A DNA stretch of 64,000 nucleotides from contig NZ_CP067412.1 in NCBI RefSeq assembly GCF_023375815.1, positions 3,658,001 to 3,722,000 of the forward strand, written 5' to 3'. Origin of the DNA: Pseudomonas sp. HS6. Lineage in GTDB: Bacteria; Pseudomonadota; Gammaproteobacteria; Pseudomonadales; Pseudomonadaceae. Shown piece after piece: positions 1-10,389 of the stretch. The translations under genes and the position numbers were made by a program. Position 1 is the stretch's first letter. Each line of letters opens with the position of its first letter. Below the pieces are notes generated by a model, which made no database searches, was not told where the DNA came from, and saw only the letters and a program-made list of their open reading frames with translations.

Positions 1-68
1 TCGTTGCCGCCGCAACCGCTCAACCCCAGCGTCAATATCGACAATAGAAGGAAACGGATCGGGCTCAT
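1..68 (-). CDS. pilP: PilP, type IV pilus lipoprotein (N-terminus only, runs off window)
   Basis: Only the first 22 codons are present. They read as a lipoprotein signal peptide: Met-Ser-Pro-Ile-Arg, a Leu-rich core and a lipobox-like LSGC. The ATG overlaps the TGA of the upstream pilO by four bases (ATGA), as usual for translationally coupled pil genes. PilP is the inner-membrane lipoprotein that links the PilN/PilO dimer to the PilQ secretin. The identity rests on position after pilM-N-O and on the lipobox, not on the mature sequence. Confidence 0.85.
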   Translation of the reverse strand, partial: MSPIRFLLLSILTLGLSGCGGN

Positions 69-688
69 TTTTGCAGCCCCTTGTCGTTGTAGCGGTAAGT
101 CTTGGCAAGGATGCTCATGCGCAACTTCGTCCCGCCTTCCGGATTGGCCGGGGCCAGCTCGAAGTCGTGCAGCGTCACGATCCGCGGCAATCCGGCCACG
201 CCGCTGACGAAGGTGGCGAGGTCGTGATAGGCGCCCGTGACGGTGATCTGGATCGGCAACTCGATGTAGAACTGCTGCGTCACTTCCGGCAGCAGTTTGA
301 TTTCCTCGAATTCAAGACCGCTACCCAGCCCGGTACGAGTGATGTCTTCCAGCAGTCCCGGTACTTCGGTGTCGCTGGGCAATTGCCGCAGCAGGACGCC
401 GAACGAGTTCTCCATTTCCTTCATCTGCTGGGTGTACAGCTCGAGGTTGGCCGCCAGGTGCGCCTTGCTGGTGAACTGCTCCTTGAGCGTGGTTTCTTCC
501 GTGCGCTTGAGTTCGAGCTGGTTTTCCATGTCGCTGACGAAAAAGTTGTAGCCCAGCGCCAGGACCAGCACCATCAACAGCGCACCGGCCAGGCCTTTGA
601 CGGCCGGCGGCCAGGAGCCGATGTTGCTGGTATCCAGGTCGTTGAAGTCGATATTGCGCAGGCTCGCGAGCCATTCGGACGGTTTCAT
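65..688 (-). CDS. pilO: PilO, type IV pilus inner-membrane alignment protein
   Basis: The 207-residue protein has a cytoplasmic N-terminus, one membrane helix at about residues 29-51, a coiled-coil stretch rich in Glu/Leu at about 52-95, and a periplasmic ferredoxin-like domain. This is the PilO architecture, and the length is normal for Pseudomonas. PilO pairs with PilN in the periplasm and, with PilM and PilP, aligns the cytoplasmic motor with the secretin. Its start overlaps the pilN stop by four bases, and its stop overlaps the pilP start, which indicates one transcript pilM-N-O-P. Confidence 0.95.
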   Translation of the reverse strand: MKPSEWLASLRNIDFNDLDTSNIGSWPPAVKGLAGALLMVLVLALGYNFFVSDMENQLELKRTEETTLKEQFTSKAHLAANLELYTQQMKEMENSFGVLLRQLPSDTEVPGLLEDITRTGLGSGLEFEEIKLLPEVTQQFYIELPIQITVTGAYHDLATFVSGVAGLPRIVTLHDFELAPANPEGGTKLRMSILAKTYRYNDKGLQK

Positions 689-1250
689 TGATCGTCCTCC
701 AGGTTCTTGGGCCGGGTCTGACGGACAGTCAATTGAAAGACGTTGGCTTGATCCAGTTGCCCGGCCGTGGTCGCCTTGACCTCGTTCAGGCTCGGCGCAT
801 CGAACCAGTCGGATGCATCGAGATTGCGCATCAGGTCGGACACCCGATTGTTCGACTCCGCCGCGCCGCTGATCGACAGGGTCTTGCCGACCATTTTCAC
901 GCTGGTGAAATACACCCCGTCAGGCAGGGTGCGCGCCAGTTGATCGAAGATCCGCCCACTGACCTGTCGGTTGGCCTGCAGGTCCTGGATGATGCGCATC
1001 CGCTCCACCAATTGCTGGCGACGTGCCTTGAGCTCGCTGATCTGCTGGATCCGCTCATCGACCACGGCGATCTGCTTGCCGATGTAATCGTTGCGTGCCT
1101 GTTGCCGTTCAATGGCGGTGCTGAAAATCTGAGCAGCAATGAAGACCGCGCCGACCGCGCCGACCACTACGCCGGTCAGGGTTAGCAGGAAGCGTTTGCG
1201 TCGTTCTTCGCGGCGTTCCTCGCGCCAGGGTAAAAGGTTGATCCGCGCCA

Positions 1251-1251
<1 letters not shown>
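685..1251 (-). CDS. pilN: PilN, type IV pilus inner-membrane alignment protein
   Basis: The 188-residue protein starts with MARINLLPWREER, which contains the conserved INLLP motif that binds the groove of PilM. A basic stretch follows, then one membrane helix at about residues 22-43 and a periplasmic coiled coil plus globular domain. It bridges cytoplasmic PilM to periplasmic PilO. Its start codon shares a base with the pilM stop, so translation is probably coupled. Confidence 0.95.
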
Positions 1252-2342
<1,091 letters not shown>

Positions 2343-2423
2343 TTACGGACTCTGTAATGCGCATTGCGTTCCCTCGCCCCGTCTTGACAGAAGCGCAAAT
2401 GACGCCCCCAGCGGAAAAGTGCT

Positions 2424-2429
2424 TATAAT
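2424..2429 (+). promoter_or_regulatory. Candidate -10 element for ponA
   Basis: A perfect TATAAT lies about 100 bases before the ponA start. The best -35 match at a tolerable distance is ATGACG at 2399-2404, a 19-base spacer. A TTGACA at 2384-2389 is too far away (34 bases) to pair with it. The assignment is therefore tentative. Confidence 0.35.
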
Positions 2430-2531
2430 GCCCAGCGATTTTTTCCGCTTTTTACTGCCGGCGCGGGCCGTTCTGTGTGTTTCCGGAACCCTGTCGCCCA
2501 ATTCATTCTTTGCCCTGGATGTCCAAAAGCC

Positions 2532-4979
2532 TTGATTCGTCTGCTGAAATTCTTCGGTTGGTCCATCGTCGCCGTTTTCTGCGGACTGCTTTTAGGTCTC
2601 AGCGGCGCGTTTCTTTACCTTAGTCCGGGTTTGCCATCTGTGGAGGCGCTGAGAAGCATTCAGTTGCAGATTCCCCTGCGGGTGTACAGCAGCGACAACA
2701 AGTTGATCGCAGAATTTGGCGAAATGCGCCGCACACCGATCCGTTTCGCCGACATTCCCCCCAATTTCATCAATGCGTTACTAAGTGCTGAAGACGATAA
2801 CTTCGCCAACCACTACGGCGTCGATCCGAGCAGCCTGATGCGTGCCGCGACCCAACTGGTCAAGAGCGGGCACATCCAGTCCGGCGGCAGCACCATCACC
2901 ATGCAGGTGGCGAAGAACTTCTTCCTGACCAGCGAACGCAGCTTCTCGCGCAAGACCACGGAAATCCTCCTGGCCCTGCAGATCGAACGGCAGCTGACCA
3001 AGGACGAGATCCTTGAGCTGTACGTGAACAAGATTTATCTGGGCAACCGTGCCTACGGCATCGAGGCAGCGGCGCAGGTGTATTACGGCAAGTCGATCCG
3101 CGAAGTCAGCCTGGCGCAGATGGCGATGATCGCCGGCCTGCCGAAAGCCCCGTCGCGCTTCAACCCGCTGGCCAACCCGGCGCGCAGCAAGGAGCGTCGC
3201 GACTGGATCCTCGGCCGCATGTACAAGCTCGGCAAGATCACCGAGGCCGACTACACCGCTGCCATCAACGAGCCGCTGAACGCCAGCTATCACGTGCCGA
3301 CCCCGGAAGTGAACGCGCCGTACATCGCCGAGATGGCCCGCGCCGAAATGGTCGGCCGCTACGGCAGCGACGCCTACACCGAAGGCTTCCGGGTCACCAC
3401 CACGGTGCCGAGCAACCTGCAGGAAATGGCCAACACTGCGCTGCACGAAGGCCTGATGACCTACGACCAGCGTCACGGCTACCGTGGACCTGAATCGCGT
3501 CTGCCGGGCAAGACCCATGAAGCCTGGGCCACCGAGCTGACCAAGCAACGCACAATCAGCAGCCTCGAGCCGGCGATCGTCACCCAGGTCGACAAGAATG
3601 GCTTGCAAGTGCTGACCCGTACCGGTGAAGAGCACGTGGCGTGGGACACCATGAAATGGGCCCGTCCGTTCCTCAATACCAACAGCATGGGCGCCGCCCC
3701 GCGTCAGCCATCGGATGTCGCGCAGGTCGGCGATCTGGTGCGCGTACAGCGCCAGCCGAACAATTCGCTGAAGTTCAGCCAGATTCCTCAGGCACAGGGC
3801 GCACTGGTGTCGCTGGATCCACAGAACGGCGCGATCCGTTCGCTGGTCGGCGGTTTCGCCTTCGAGCAAAGCAACTACAACCGCGCGATGCAGGCCAAGC
3901 GTCAGCCGGGCTCGAGCTTCAAACCGTTCGTCTACAGCGCCGCGCTGGATAACGGCTACACCGCCGCCACGCTGGTCAACGACGCACCGATCGTGTTCGT
4001 CGACGAGTACCTGGACAAGGTCTGGCGTCCGAAGAACGACACCAACACCTTCCTCGGCCCGATCCGCTTGCGTGAGGCGCTGTACAAGTCGCGCAACCTG
4101 GTTTCGATTCGCTTGTTGCAAGCGATGGGCGTGGGAAAAACCATCGACTACATCACTCGCTTCGGCTTCAACAAGCAGGACCTGCCGCCCAACCTGTCCC
4201 TGGCACTGGGCACCGCGACCCTGACGCCGATGGAAATCGCCACCGGCTGGAGCACCTTCGCCAACGGCGGCTTCAAGATCACCCCGTACATCATCGACAA
4301 GATCGAAAGTCGCAATGGCGATACGCTGTTTGTCGCCAACCCGCCGACCGTACCGCAAGGCGCCGCGGCGACTGATGGCATCGCGGCACCCGCGACCCAA
4401 TCGATCACCGTCAACGCAGCGCCGATCCCGGGTGAAGCGCCGGGCAGCGCAGCAATGCCACAAGCTCCAGCAGTTGCCGAGCGCATCGTCGATGGCCGCA
4501 CCACGTACATCCTCAACAGCATGCTGCAGGACGTGATCAAGCTCGGCACCGGCCGTCGTGCACTGGCCATGGGTCGCAGCGACATCGCAGGTAAAACCGG
4601 TACCACCAACGAATCCAAGGATGCGTGGTTCTCCGGTTACAACGCCGATTACGTGACCACGGTCTGGACCGGTTTCGACCAACCGGAAAGCCTCGGTCGT
4701 CGGGAGTTCGGTGGTACTGTGGCGCTGCCGATCTGGATGAACTACATGAGCGCCGCGCTCAAGGACAAGCCGCCGCATGTCCAGCCAGAGCCGGAAGGCA
4801 TTTTGAGCCTGCGAGTGGATCCGGTCAGCGGTCGTGCGGCCACACCGAGCACGCCGGGCGCCTACTTCGAGCTGTTCAAGGCTGAAGACACACCGCCGTC
4901 GGTCAACGAGATCGGCAATGGCACCGCGCCGGGTAGTCCGTTACCGGCGGATGAGCAGGCACCGATCGATCTGTTCTGA
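2532..4979 (+). CDS. ponA: Penicillin-binding protein 1A (bifunctional transglycosylase/transpeptidase)
   Basis: This inner-membrane enzyme polymerises glycan strands and crosslinks peptidoglycan. After a short cytoplasmic tail and one membrane helix (about residues 7-29) come a GT51 transglycosylase domain with the EDDNFANHYGVD and GGSTITMQVAKN motifs (about 90-250) and a transpeptidase domain with serine motif SSFK (KRQPGSSFKPFVY), SRN, and KTGTT (IAGKTGTTNE). A TTG start at 2532 gives MIRLLKFFGWS, matching known Pseudomonas PBP1A N-termini. An upstream ATG would add 19 residues unlike the family. 815 residues is normal. A strong terminator follows. Confidence 0.95.
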   Translation: MIRLLKFFGWSIVAVFCGLLLGLSGAFLYLSPGLPSVEALRSIQLQIPLRVYSSDNKLIAEFGEMRRTPIRFADIPPNFINALLSAEDDNFANHYGVDPSSLMRAATQLVKSGHIQSGGSTITMQVAKNFFLTSERSFSRKTTEILLALQIERQLTKDEILELYVNKIYLGNRAYGIEAAAQVYYGKSIREVSLAQMAMIAGLPKAPSRFNPLANPARSKERRDWILGRMYKLGKITEADYTAAINEPLNASYHVPTPEVNAPYIAEMARAEMVGRYGSDAYTEGFRVTTTVPSNLQEMANTALHEGLMTYDQRHGYRGPESRLPGKTHEAWATELTKQRTISSLEPAIVTQVDKNGLQVLTRTGEEHVAWDTMKWARPFLNTNSMGAAPRQPSDVAQVGDLVRVQRQPNNSLKFSQIPQAQGALVSLDPQNGAIRSLVGGFAFEQSNYNRAMQAKRQPGSSFKPFVYSAALDNGYTAATLVNDAPIVFVDEYLDKVWRPKNDTNTFLGPIRLREALYKSRNLVSIRLLQAMGVGKTIDYITRFGFNKQDLPPNLSLALGTATLTPMEIATGWSTFANGGFKITPYIIDKIESRNGDTLFVANPPTVPQGAAATDGIAAPATQSITVNAAPIPGEAPGSAAMPQAPAVAERIVDGRTTYILNSMLQDVIKLGTGRRALAMGRSDIAGKTGTTNESKDAWFSGYNADYVTTVWTGFDQPESLGRREFGGTVALPIWMNYMSAALKDKPPHVQPEPEGILSLRVDPVSGRAATPSTPGAYFELFKAEDTPPSVNEIGNGTAPGSPLPADEQAPIDLF

Positions 4980-4991
4980 TCCTGATCGGTT

Positions 4992-5028
4992 AAAAAGCCC
5001 CGCCTTCGTGAGAAGTGCGGGGCTTTTT
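4992..5028 (+). terminator. Rho-independent terminator of ponA
   Basis: A 7-bp GC stem (GCCCCGC at 4997-5003 with GCGGGGC at 5017-5023) is flanked by A5 and T5. It begins 13 bases after the ponA stop codon. The A/T flanks make it usable in both directions. Confidence 0.9.
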
Positions 5029-5060
5029 GTTTTCTGCCGTACTGAGATTGGCATTTCACA

Positions 5061-5256
5061 TCAAGGGCAGCCCTCACCCTAGCCCTCTCCCAGAGGGAGA
5101 GGGGACTGACCGTGGGATATTGGGGAGATACGCCGACCTGACATTGCTTTACCGAATCCATAATCGACTCGGTCTTGCAGGTCGATGTACTTCGCCAGAC
5201 AACTCGGTCAGTCCCCTCTCCCCTTGGGAGAGGGTTAGGGTGAGGGCCGCCCTTGA
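5061..5256. repeat. Interspersed inverted-repeat element, copy 1
   Basis: This is an almost fully self-complementary element of about 195 bp. The left arm begins with CCCTCACCCTAGCCCTCTCC at 5071 and the right arm ends with its complement at 5246. Homology between arms extends outward to TCAAGGGC at both edges and inward through GACTGACC, and the core contains CCTG...CAGG inner repeats. Related copies lie at 21022, 34218 and 44881. It has no coding content. It fills the 352-bp space between the convergent ponA and malic enzyme genes. Confidence 0.85.
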
Positions 5257-5280
5257 AGCCGGAATGCATTTTCACGAACA

Positions 5281-5310
5281 AAAAAAACCCCGCTTAAAAA
5301 GCGGGGCTCT
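5281..5310 (-). terminator. Rho-independent terminator of the malic enzyme gene
   Basis: Read on the minus strand, an AGCCCCGCTT stem, a short TTTT-containing loop and AAGCGGGGT are followed by a T7-8 run. It begins about 20 bases after the malic enzyme stop codon. Confidence 0.9.
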
Positions 5311-5330
5311 TCATGAAACGCTACAACGAC

Positions 5331-6599
5331 TTAGCCGTTGAACACGTCATCCACGCTTTTCAGCGGGTAGTGCTTCGGATACGGCAGGGTGGCCACACCG
5401 GTCTCGATCGCAGCCTTGGCCACGGCATCGGAGATCAGGGTGATCAGGCGCTTGTCCATTGGCTTCGGAATGATGTACTCACGACCGAATTCCAGCTTGA
5501 TGCCGCCGTAGGCGTCGCACACTTCCTGTGGAACCGGCAGCTTGGCCAGTTCACGCAGAGCGTTGGCAGCAGCCACTTTCATTTCTTCGTTGATGCGCTT
5601 GGCGCGAACGTCCAGGGCACCACGGAAGATGAACGGGAAGCCCAGCACGTTGTTGACCTGGTTCGGGTAGTCCGAACGGCCGGTGGCCATGATCACGTCG
5701 TTGCGGGTGGCGTGAGCCAGTTCCGGGGAGATTTCCGGATCCGGGTTCGAGCACGCGAAGACGATCGGGTTGGCCGCCATGCGCTTCAGTTGCTCGGCGC
5801 TCAGCAGGTTCGGGCCAGACAGGCCGACGAATACGTCAGCGCCTTCGATGGCGTCGTCCAGGGTGCGCTTCTCGGTAGCGTGAGCAAACACAGCCTTGTA
5901 CTGGTTCAGGTCGTCACGGCCCGCGTGGATCACGCCGGTACGGTCGATCATGAAGATGTTCTCGACCTTGGCGCCCATGCTCACCAGCAGTTTCATGCAG
6001 GAGATAGCGGCAGCGCCGGCGCCCAGGCAGACGATTTTGGCTTCGCCGAGGGTTTTGCCAGCGATTTCCAGGGCGTTGATCATGCCCGCAGCGGTCACGA
6101 TCGCGGTGCCGTGCTGGTCATCGTGGAACACCGGAATGTCGCACTGCTCGATCAGAGCGCGTTCGATCTCAAAGCACTCAGGCGCCTTGATGTCTTCCAG
6201 GTTGATGCCACCGAAGGTGATGGAAATGCGTTTTACGGTGTCGATGAAGGCTTGCGGGCTTTCGGAGTCGACTTCGATGTCGAAGACGTCGATACCGGCG
6301 AAGCGCTTGAACAGTACGCCTTTACCTTCCATCACTGGCTTGGAAGCCAGTGGGCCGAGGTTACCCAGGCCCAGAATCGCGGTGCCATCGGAAATGACTG
6401 CAACCAGGTTGCCCTTGCCGGTGTATTTGTAGGCCAGTTCAGGATCGCGAGCGATCTCGCGCACTGGTTCAGCTACGCCGGGGCTGTAGGCCAGCGACAG
6501 GTCGCGGGCGGTAGCAGTGGCCTTGGTGAGCTCGACACTCAGCTTTCCTGGACGAGGATGGGCGTGATATTCGAGAGCGGCAGTTTTCAGATCAGACAT
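5331..6599 (-). CDS. maeB: Malic enzyme (oxaloacetate-decarboxylating malate dehydrogenase)
   Basis: The 422-residue protein begins MSDLKTAALEYHAHPRPGK. It has an N-terminal malic domain containing YSPGVAEPVREI and the FHDDQHGTA signature, then a Rossmann NAD(P)-binding domain with VCLGAGAAAISC. It converts malate to pyruvate and CO2 in the cytoplasm. It lacks the C-terminal phosphotransacetylase-like domain of the long E. coli MaeB, so it is the short form, and cofactor preference cannot be read from sequence. I chose the ATG at 6599 because family N-termini begin there and a GGAA lies upstream. An in-frame start 40 codons earlier is not homologous. Confidence 0.92.
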   Translation of the reverse strand: MSDLKTAALEYHAHPRPGKLSVELTKATATARDLSLAYSPGVAEPVREIARDPELAYKYTGKGNLVAVISDGTAILGLGNLGPLASKPVMEGKGVLFKRFAGIDVFDIEVDSESPQAFIDTVKRISITFGGINLEDIKAPECFEIERALIEQCDIPVFHDDQHGTAIVTAAGMINALEIAGKTLGEAKIVCLGAGAAAISCMKLLVSMGAKVENIFMIDRTGVIHAGRDDLNQYKAVFAHATEKRTLDDAIEGADVFVGLSGPNLLSAEQLKRMAANPIVFACSNPDPEISPELAHATRNDVIMATGRSDYPNQVNNVLGFPFIFRGALDVRAKRINEEMKVAAANALRELAKLPVPQEVCDAYGGIKLEFGREYIIPKPMDKRLITLISDAVAKAAIETGVATLPYPKHYPLKSVDDVFNG

Positions 6600-6640
6600 T
6601 TTGGCATTCCGCTTTTTACTGTTGGACAGACTGGTCAGCG

Positions 6641-6669
6641 AGGATACGCGCCTCGCAAAGTCCCCACAA
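6641..6669 (-). promoter_or_regulatory. Candidate sigma-70 promoter of the malic enzyme gene
   Basis: On the minus strand, -35 TTGTGG (6664-6669) and -10 TATCCT (6641-6646) are separated by 17 bases. They lie 40 bases upstream of the chosen ATG. Two consensus positions are off in each box, so this is a moderate prediction. Confidence 0.45.
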
Positions 6670-6782
6670 GACTGCCCGGTCACCCCTGTCAAGCGCCCTG
6701 CCCTACGACTTTGGGCCAAGAGCCACGGCGCACAAGGGCTTGACTGTTCACAATCGACAGAAAAAATGTCTACAATTTTTCT

Positions 6783-7571
6783 TCAGCGAGACGATTGCAA
6801 CATCGAAGGATCGGTCAGCGGCAGCAACCAACGGGCCTGACCCGGTTTCAATCCACCGCGCCGCGAACGGTCGACTACCCAGCCACGAGCCTCGATCCGC
6901 TTGCCTTTCAGCGCTTGCAATGAAGAGCCGTCGAAATGATCCAGCAGATTGGACGCAACACGCAGTACAAGCTTGTCCTGTAATTCGATCCAGATTCCAC
7001 CGCGATTGCGTTGGACCTTGCTTACACGACCGCTGACTACGGCAAAACCCGAGCGCTGGATCTGCTCCGCTTTCAGTACAGGCGACTGCTTCCACAGGCC
7101 AATTCCGGCCTGCCGCGCACGGCGTTCGGCGGCCTGCTGGCAATCGACAAGATCGACATTCGGCGCCACCGCGACCTGGAAACCGAGGCCATCGGCGAGC
7201 ATTTGCGCTTCGAGATTCTCACCCTTGGCGCTGAAAACATGGGCCAGGATTCGGCCGTAATGATCTTTGGACTCGGCGCCGAGCTGCAGGCCGACCCGCC
7301 CGTCGCTCTCTGCGACCAATGCTTCGAGGCGTTTGCGCGCCGCTACCGCAAATGGCTCGTCGCTGCGACCCTGCTTGCCGAGCTCAGGGGTGTTGAGCCC
7401 GATCATCCGCACGCTGCGCCCGTCGCTCAGGCGCAAGGTGTCGCCGTCGACCACGCGCTGCACCGTGACTTGCGGCAAGCCACTGGGCGCCGGACAGAGG
7501 GCCTGAGCACTGGAAAGCCAAATCGCGGATACAAAAAAGGCGCCCACAAGGGACGCCTTTTTTATCAGCAT
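6783..7571 (-). CDS. Secreted/periplasmic thermonuclease-family protein
   Basis: The 262-residue protein has a Sec-type signal peptide (MLIKK, hydrophobic core to about residue 20, AQA cleavage region). An SNase-like domain at about 35-150 carries VVDGDTLRL, IGLNTPE and the ESKDHYGRILAHVF block, so the catalytic Asp/Arg/Glu pattern of thermonucleases is present. A second OB-like domain occupies about 170-245. It probably cleaves nucleic acid outside the cytoplasm, but the substrate is unknown. It lies 35 bp downstream of rpmE on the same strand, and its first codons overlap the rpmE terminator hairpin. No good Shine-Dalgarno is visible before the ATG. Confidence 0.85.
   Translation of the reverse strand: MLIKKASLVGAFFVSAIWLSSAQALCPAPSGLPQVTVQRVVDGDTLRLSDGRSVRMIGLNTPELGKQGRSDEPFAVAARKRLEALVAESDGRVGLQLGAESKDHYGRILAHVFSAKGENLEAQMLADGLGFQVAVAPNVDLVDCQQAAERRARQAGIGLWKQSPVLKAEQIQRSGFAVVSGRVSKVQRNRGGIWIELQDKLVLRVASNLLDHFDGSSLQALKGKRIEARGWVVDRSRRGGLKPGQARWLLPLTDPSMLQSSR
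7533..7563 (-). terminator. rpmE terminator lying inside the nuclease signal-peptide codons
   Basis: On the minus strand, AAAAAA, GGCGTCC, loop CTTGT, GGGCGCC and TTTTTT form a textbook rho-independent terminator. The hairpin is also the coding sequence for residues 3 to 13 of the downstream nuclease (Ile-Lys-Lys-Ala-Ser-Leu-Val-Gly-Ala-Phe-Phe). The signal peptide and an RNA terminator therefore share the same bases. Confidence 0.8.
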
Positions 7572-7606
7572 GGAAAAGCCATTGAGGTTTTCCAGGTTGA
7601 CCAGCC

Positions 7607-7828
7607 TTAGGCTTTTTTGGTCGCGCCGAAAGCACCGAAACGATCGGCGAACTTCTGAACGCGACCACCGGTGTCCAGAGTCTTCTGCTTACCGGTGTAG
7701 AACGGGTGGCATTCGTTGCACACGTCGATTGGCAGAGCTTTGCCGAAAGTCGAACGGGTTTCGAACTTGTTGCCACAGCTGCAAGTAACAGCAATGACTG
7801 GGTATTCTGGATGGATATCAGCTTTCAT
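7607..7828 (-). CDS. rpmE: 50S ribosomal protein L31 (zinc-binding type)
   Basis: The 73-residue basic protein begins [10 protein letters not shown]. It is the zinc-ribbon (C+) form of L31, because CSCG and CNEC supply the cysteine ligands. L31 bridges the ribosomal subunits. The ATG at 7828 is preceded by GAGGAAG and matches the family start. An upstream in-frame start would add 18 unrelated residues. It is transcribed away from priA and followed by a terminator. Confidence 0.97.
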   Translation of the reverse strand: MKADIHPEYPVIAVTCSCGNKFETRSTFGKALPIDVCNECHPFYTGKQKTLDTGGRVQKFADRFGAFGATKKA

Positions 7829-7897
7829 GGTGTCTTCCTCGGCTAGCGTGCCGCCATCCAACACTATTGTTGAATACCGCACGTAATTAGGCCGCGG

Positions 7898-7925
7898 ATT
7901 CTACCAGACCTTTGCAATCGCGCAA
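7898..7925 (-). promoter_or_regulatory. Candidate sigma-70 promoter of rpmE
   Basis: Minus-strand -35 TTGCGC (7920-7925), 16-base spacer and -10 TAGAAT (7898-7903), about 70 bases upstream of the rpmE ATG. The leader between them is long enough for regulation, but I see no recognised riboswitch. Confidence 0.55.
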
Positions 7926-8087
7926 GCTGTCCGGGGTGCCCTCCATCAGAAAAGACTGTTCAATGTTGACGGCGTCTTTTGACGTCAGGCTGCGTTGCCA
8001 CTCCTCCCCATAGCAAGCCATGAGTCGTCGTAGCGCCTTACCTGACGCCAAAACCCATTCGTCAACATTTGAACGCTTTCCTGATGG

Positions 8088-8116
8088 AGGACACAGAACC
8101 GACCGTCTGCTAGGCT
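8088..8116 (+). promoter_or_regulatory. Candidate weak promoter of priA
   Basis: AGGACA (8088-8093), 17-base spacer and TAGGCT (8111-8116), about 40 bases before the chosen priA start. In the rest of the 328-bp rpmE-priA spacer I see only the rpmE promoter and no further gene. Confidence 0.3.
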
Positions 8117-8156
8117 CCCGCCCTTCTTCACCGCCCCGCCTATGAGAATCCTCCGC

Positions 8157-10376
8157 GTGCCCGACGCCATTCTGCGCCTCGCCCTGCCTTCGCCCCTGCG
8201 CCGCCTGTTCGACTATCGGGCCCCGGCCGGCGTGCCGCGCTCGCAGTTGCAGCCGGGCATGCGTCTGCGGGTGCCGTTCGGTCGGCGGGAGATGATCGGG
8301 ATTCTGGTGGAGGTCACTGACACCAGTGAAGTGCCAGTGGAGAAGCTCAAGCCGGCGCTGGCCCTGCTCGACACCACCGCACCGCTGCCACCGGCACTGT
8401 TCAAGCTGTGCCTGTGGACCGCCCAGTATTATCAACACAGCCTCGGCGACACCCTGAGTTGGGCGCTTCCGGTGCTGCTGCGTCAGGGCGAACCGGCCGA
8501 AGCGCGGCAGGAACGTTTCTGGTCCGCCGCCCCCGGCGCCAGCCTCGATGACCCTCGTATCGCCCGCGCCCCACGCCAGCGCGAAGCCCTGGCGACTTTG
8601 GCCCAGCACCCTCACGGCGTCGCCCATCAGTTGCTGAGCAAACTGATGCTGAACAAGGACAGCCTCGATCTGTTGCTGGCCAAGGATCTGGTGCAGGTCG
8701 AAGTCCGTCGCCATGCCCCCGGCGCCCGCCATGAGCACTGGCTGGCGCAGCCGGAGCTGCCGCTCAACAGCGAACAACGCGCAGCCTATGAAGCGATTCG
8801 CGCCGGTTTCGACAGTTATCACGCGTTCCTGCTGGCCGGGGTTACCGGCAGCGGCAAGACCGAAGTCTATTTGCAGCTGATCCGCGAAACCCTCGAAGCC
8901 GGCAAGCAGGCGCTGGTGCTGATCCCGGAGATCAACCTCGGCCCGCAGACACTGGCGCGCTTCGAGCAGCGCTTCAACGCCCGCATCGCCCTGCTGCACT
9001 CGGCGGTCAACGATCGCGAGCGCCTCGACGCCTGGCTCGCCGCCCGCGACGGCGAGGCCGACATTATTATCGGCACCCGCTCGGCGCTGTTCACGCCGAT
9101 GAAAAATCCGGGGCTGATCATCATCGACGAAGAACACGACGGCTCCTATAAACAGCAGGAAGGCCTGCGCTACCACGCACGGGACCTGGCACTAGTGCGG
9201 GCACGGCAGGAAAACATCCCGATTGTCCTCGGTTCCGCGACGCCATCGCTGGAAAGCCTGCACAACGCCTACACCGGTCGTTACGGGCTCCTGCGCCTGA
9301 ACGAGCGGGCCGGCGGCGCCAAGCAGCCACGCTTCCTGCGCCTGGACGTGAAAAGTCGTCCACTGGACAGCGGCATTTCCGGACCGATGCAGCAAGCCAT
9401 CGGCCAGACCCTCGCCGCCGGCCAACAAGTGCTGGTGTTCCTCAACCGTCGGGGTTTTGCGCCTACCTTGCTGTGCCACGATTGCGGCTGGATGTCCGAG
9501 TGCCAGCGCTGCGATGCGCGAATGACCGTGCATCAGCGCTATGGCGAACTGCGCTGCCACCACTGCGGCTACGTCGAACGCGTGCCACGCCAGTGCCCGA
9601 AGTGCAACAAGGTCGATCTGCGCCCCGTCGGTGCCGGCACCGAACGCGCCGAGGAGCGGCTGGCGATTCTGTTCCCGGACTATCCAGTGCTTCGCGTCGA
9701 CCGTGACAGCACGTCGCGCAAGGATGCGATGAATCAGCTGTTTGCCACGATCCAGAAAGGTCAGCCATGCATTCTGGTCGGCACTCAAATGTTGGCCAAG
9801 GGTCACCACTTCCCCCGGGTCACCCTGGTGTCTATCCTCGACGCCGACGGCGGACTGTTCTCCGGTGACTTCCGCGCCAGCGAGCGCATGGCGCAGTTGA
9901 TCGTGCAGGTCGCCGGCCGCGCCGGGCGTGCTGAGGAGCCGGGCAAGGTGATCATCCAGACGCACCTGGCCGACCACCCTTTATTGGTGCAACTGACCGA
10001 ACAGGGTTATTTCGCTTTCGCCGAACAGGCTCTGAGCGAACGCCGAGCCGCCGGGCTGCCGCCGTTCTCGCATCTGGCGCTGCTGCGAGCCGAAGCGCAC
10101 AAGCCGGGGCAGGCCGAAGGCTTTCTCGATGAAGCCTGTAGCGAAGCCGAGCGTTTGCTGGCCGAGCAGAACCTGAGCGGCATTGAACTGCTGGGGCCAG
10201 TACCGGCACCGATGGAACGCCGAGCCGGACGTTTCCGCGCACAGCTACTGTTGCAGGCCACGGCCCGGGCACCTCTGCACCGGTTGCTGGCGAGCTGGCT
10301 GCTGGCGCTGGAGCAGATGCCGAGCGGCCGGGCGGTGCGCTGGTCGCTGGATGTCGACCCTGTCGATTTGTATTGA
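8157..10376 (+). CDS. priA: Primosomal protein N' (PriA replication restart helicase)
   Basis: PriA is a 3'-5' DNA helicase that recognises stalled forks and reloads the replisome. In order: a 3'-DNA-binding domain, Walker [10 protein letters not shown] (about residue 227), DEEH box ([11 protein letters not shown], about 323), a helicase C domain interrupted by an eight-cysteine zinc region (CHDCGW, CQRC, CHHCGY, CPKC), and a C-terminal domain. I chose GTG at 8157 ([16 protein letters not shown]), as in annotated Pseudomonas PriA. An ATG at 8142 would add five residues. The length is about 739, normal for the genus. Confidence 0.93.
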   Translation: MPDAILRLALPSPLRRLFDYRAPAGVPRSQLQPGMRLRVPFGRREMIGILVEVTDTSEVPVEKLKPALALLDTTAPLPPALFKLCLWTAQYYQHSLGDTLSWALPVLLRQGEPAEARQERFWSAAPGASLDDPRIARAPRQREALATLAQHPHGVAHQLLSKLMLNKDSLDLLLAKDLVQVEVRRHAPGARHEHWLAQPELPLNSEQRAAYEAIRAGFDSYHAFLLAGVTGSGKTEVYLQLIRETLEAGKQALVLIPEINLGPQTLARFEQRFNARIALLHSAVNDRERLDAWLAARDGEADIIIGTRSALFTPMKNPGLIIIDEEHDGSYKQQEGLRYHARDLALVRARQENIPIVLGSATPSLESLHNAYTGRYGLLRLNERAGGAKQPRFLRLDVKSRPLDSGISGPMQQAIGQTLAAGQQVLVFLNRRGFAPTLLCHDCGWMSECQRCDARMTVHQRYGELRCHHCGYVERVPRQCPKCNKVDLRPVGAGTERAEERLAILFPDYPVLRVDRDSTSRKDAMNQLFATIQKGQPCILVGTQMLAKGHHFPRVTLVSILDADGGLFSGDFRASERMAQLIVQVAGRAGRAEEPGKVIIQTHLADHPLLVQLTEQGYFAFAEQALSERRAAGLPPFSHLALLRAEAHKPGQAEGFLDEACSEAERLLAEQNLSGIELLGPVPAPMERRAGRFRAQLLLQATARAPLHRLLASWLLALEQMPSGRAVRWSLDVDPVDLY

Positions 10377-10389
10377 TTGATCGATTGCT

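Noticed and set aside
2384..2389. TTGACA as the -35 of ponA
   Set aside because: It is 34 bases from the TATAAT, far outside the 15-19 base range.
2781..4778. 665-codon open frame antisense to ponA
   Set aside because: Shadow of a well-supported PBP1A gene.
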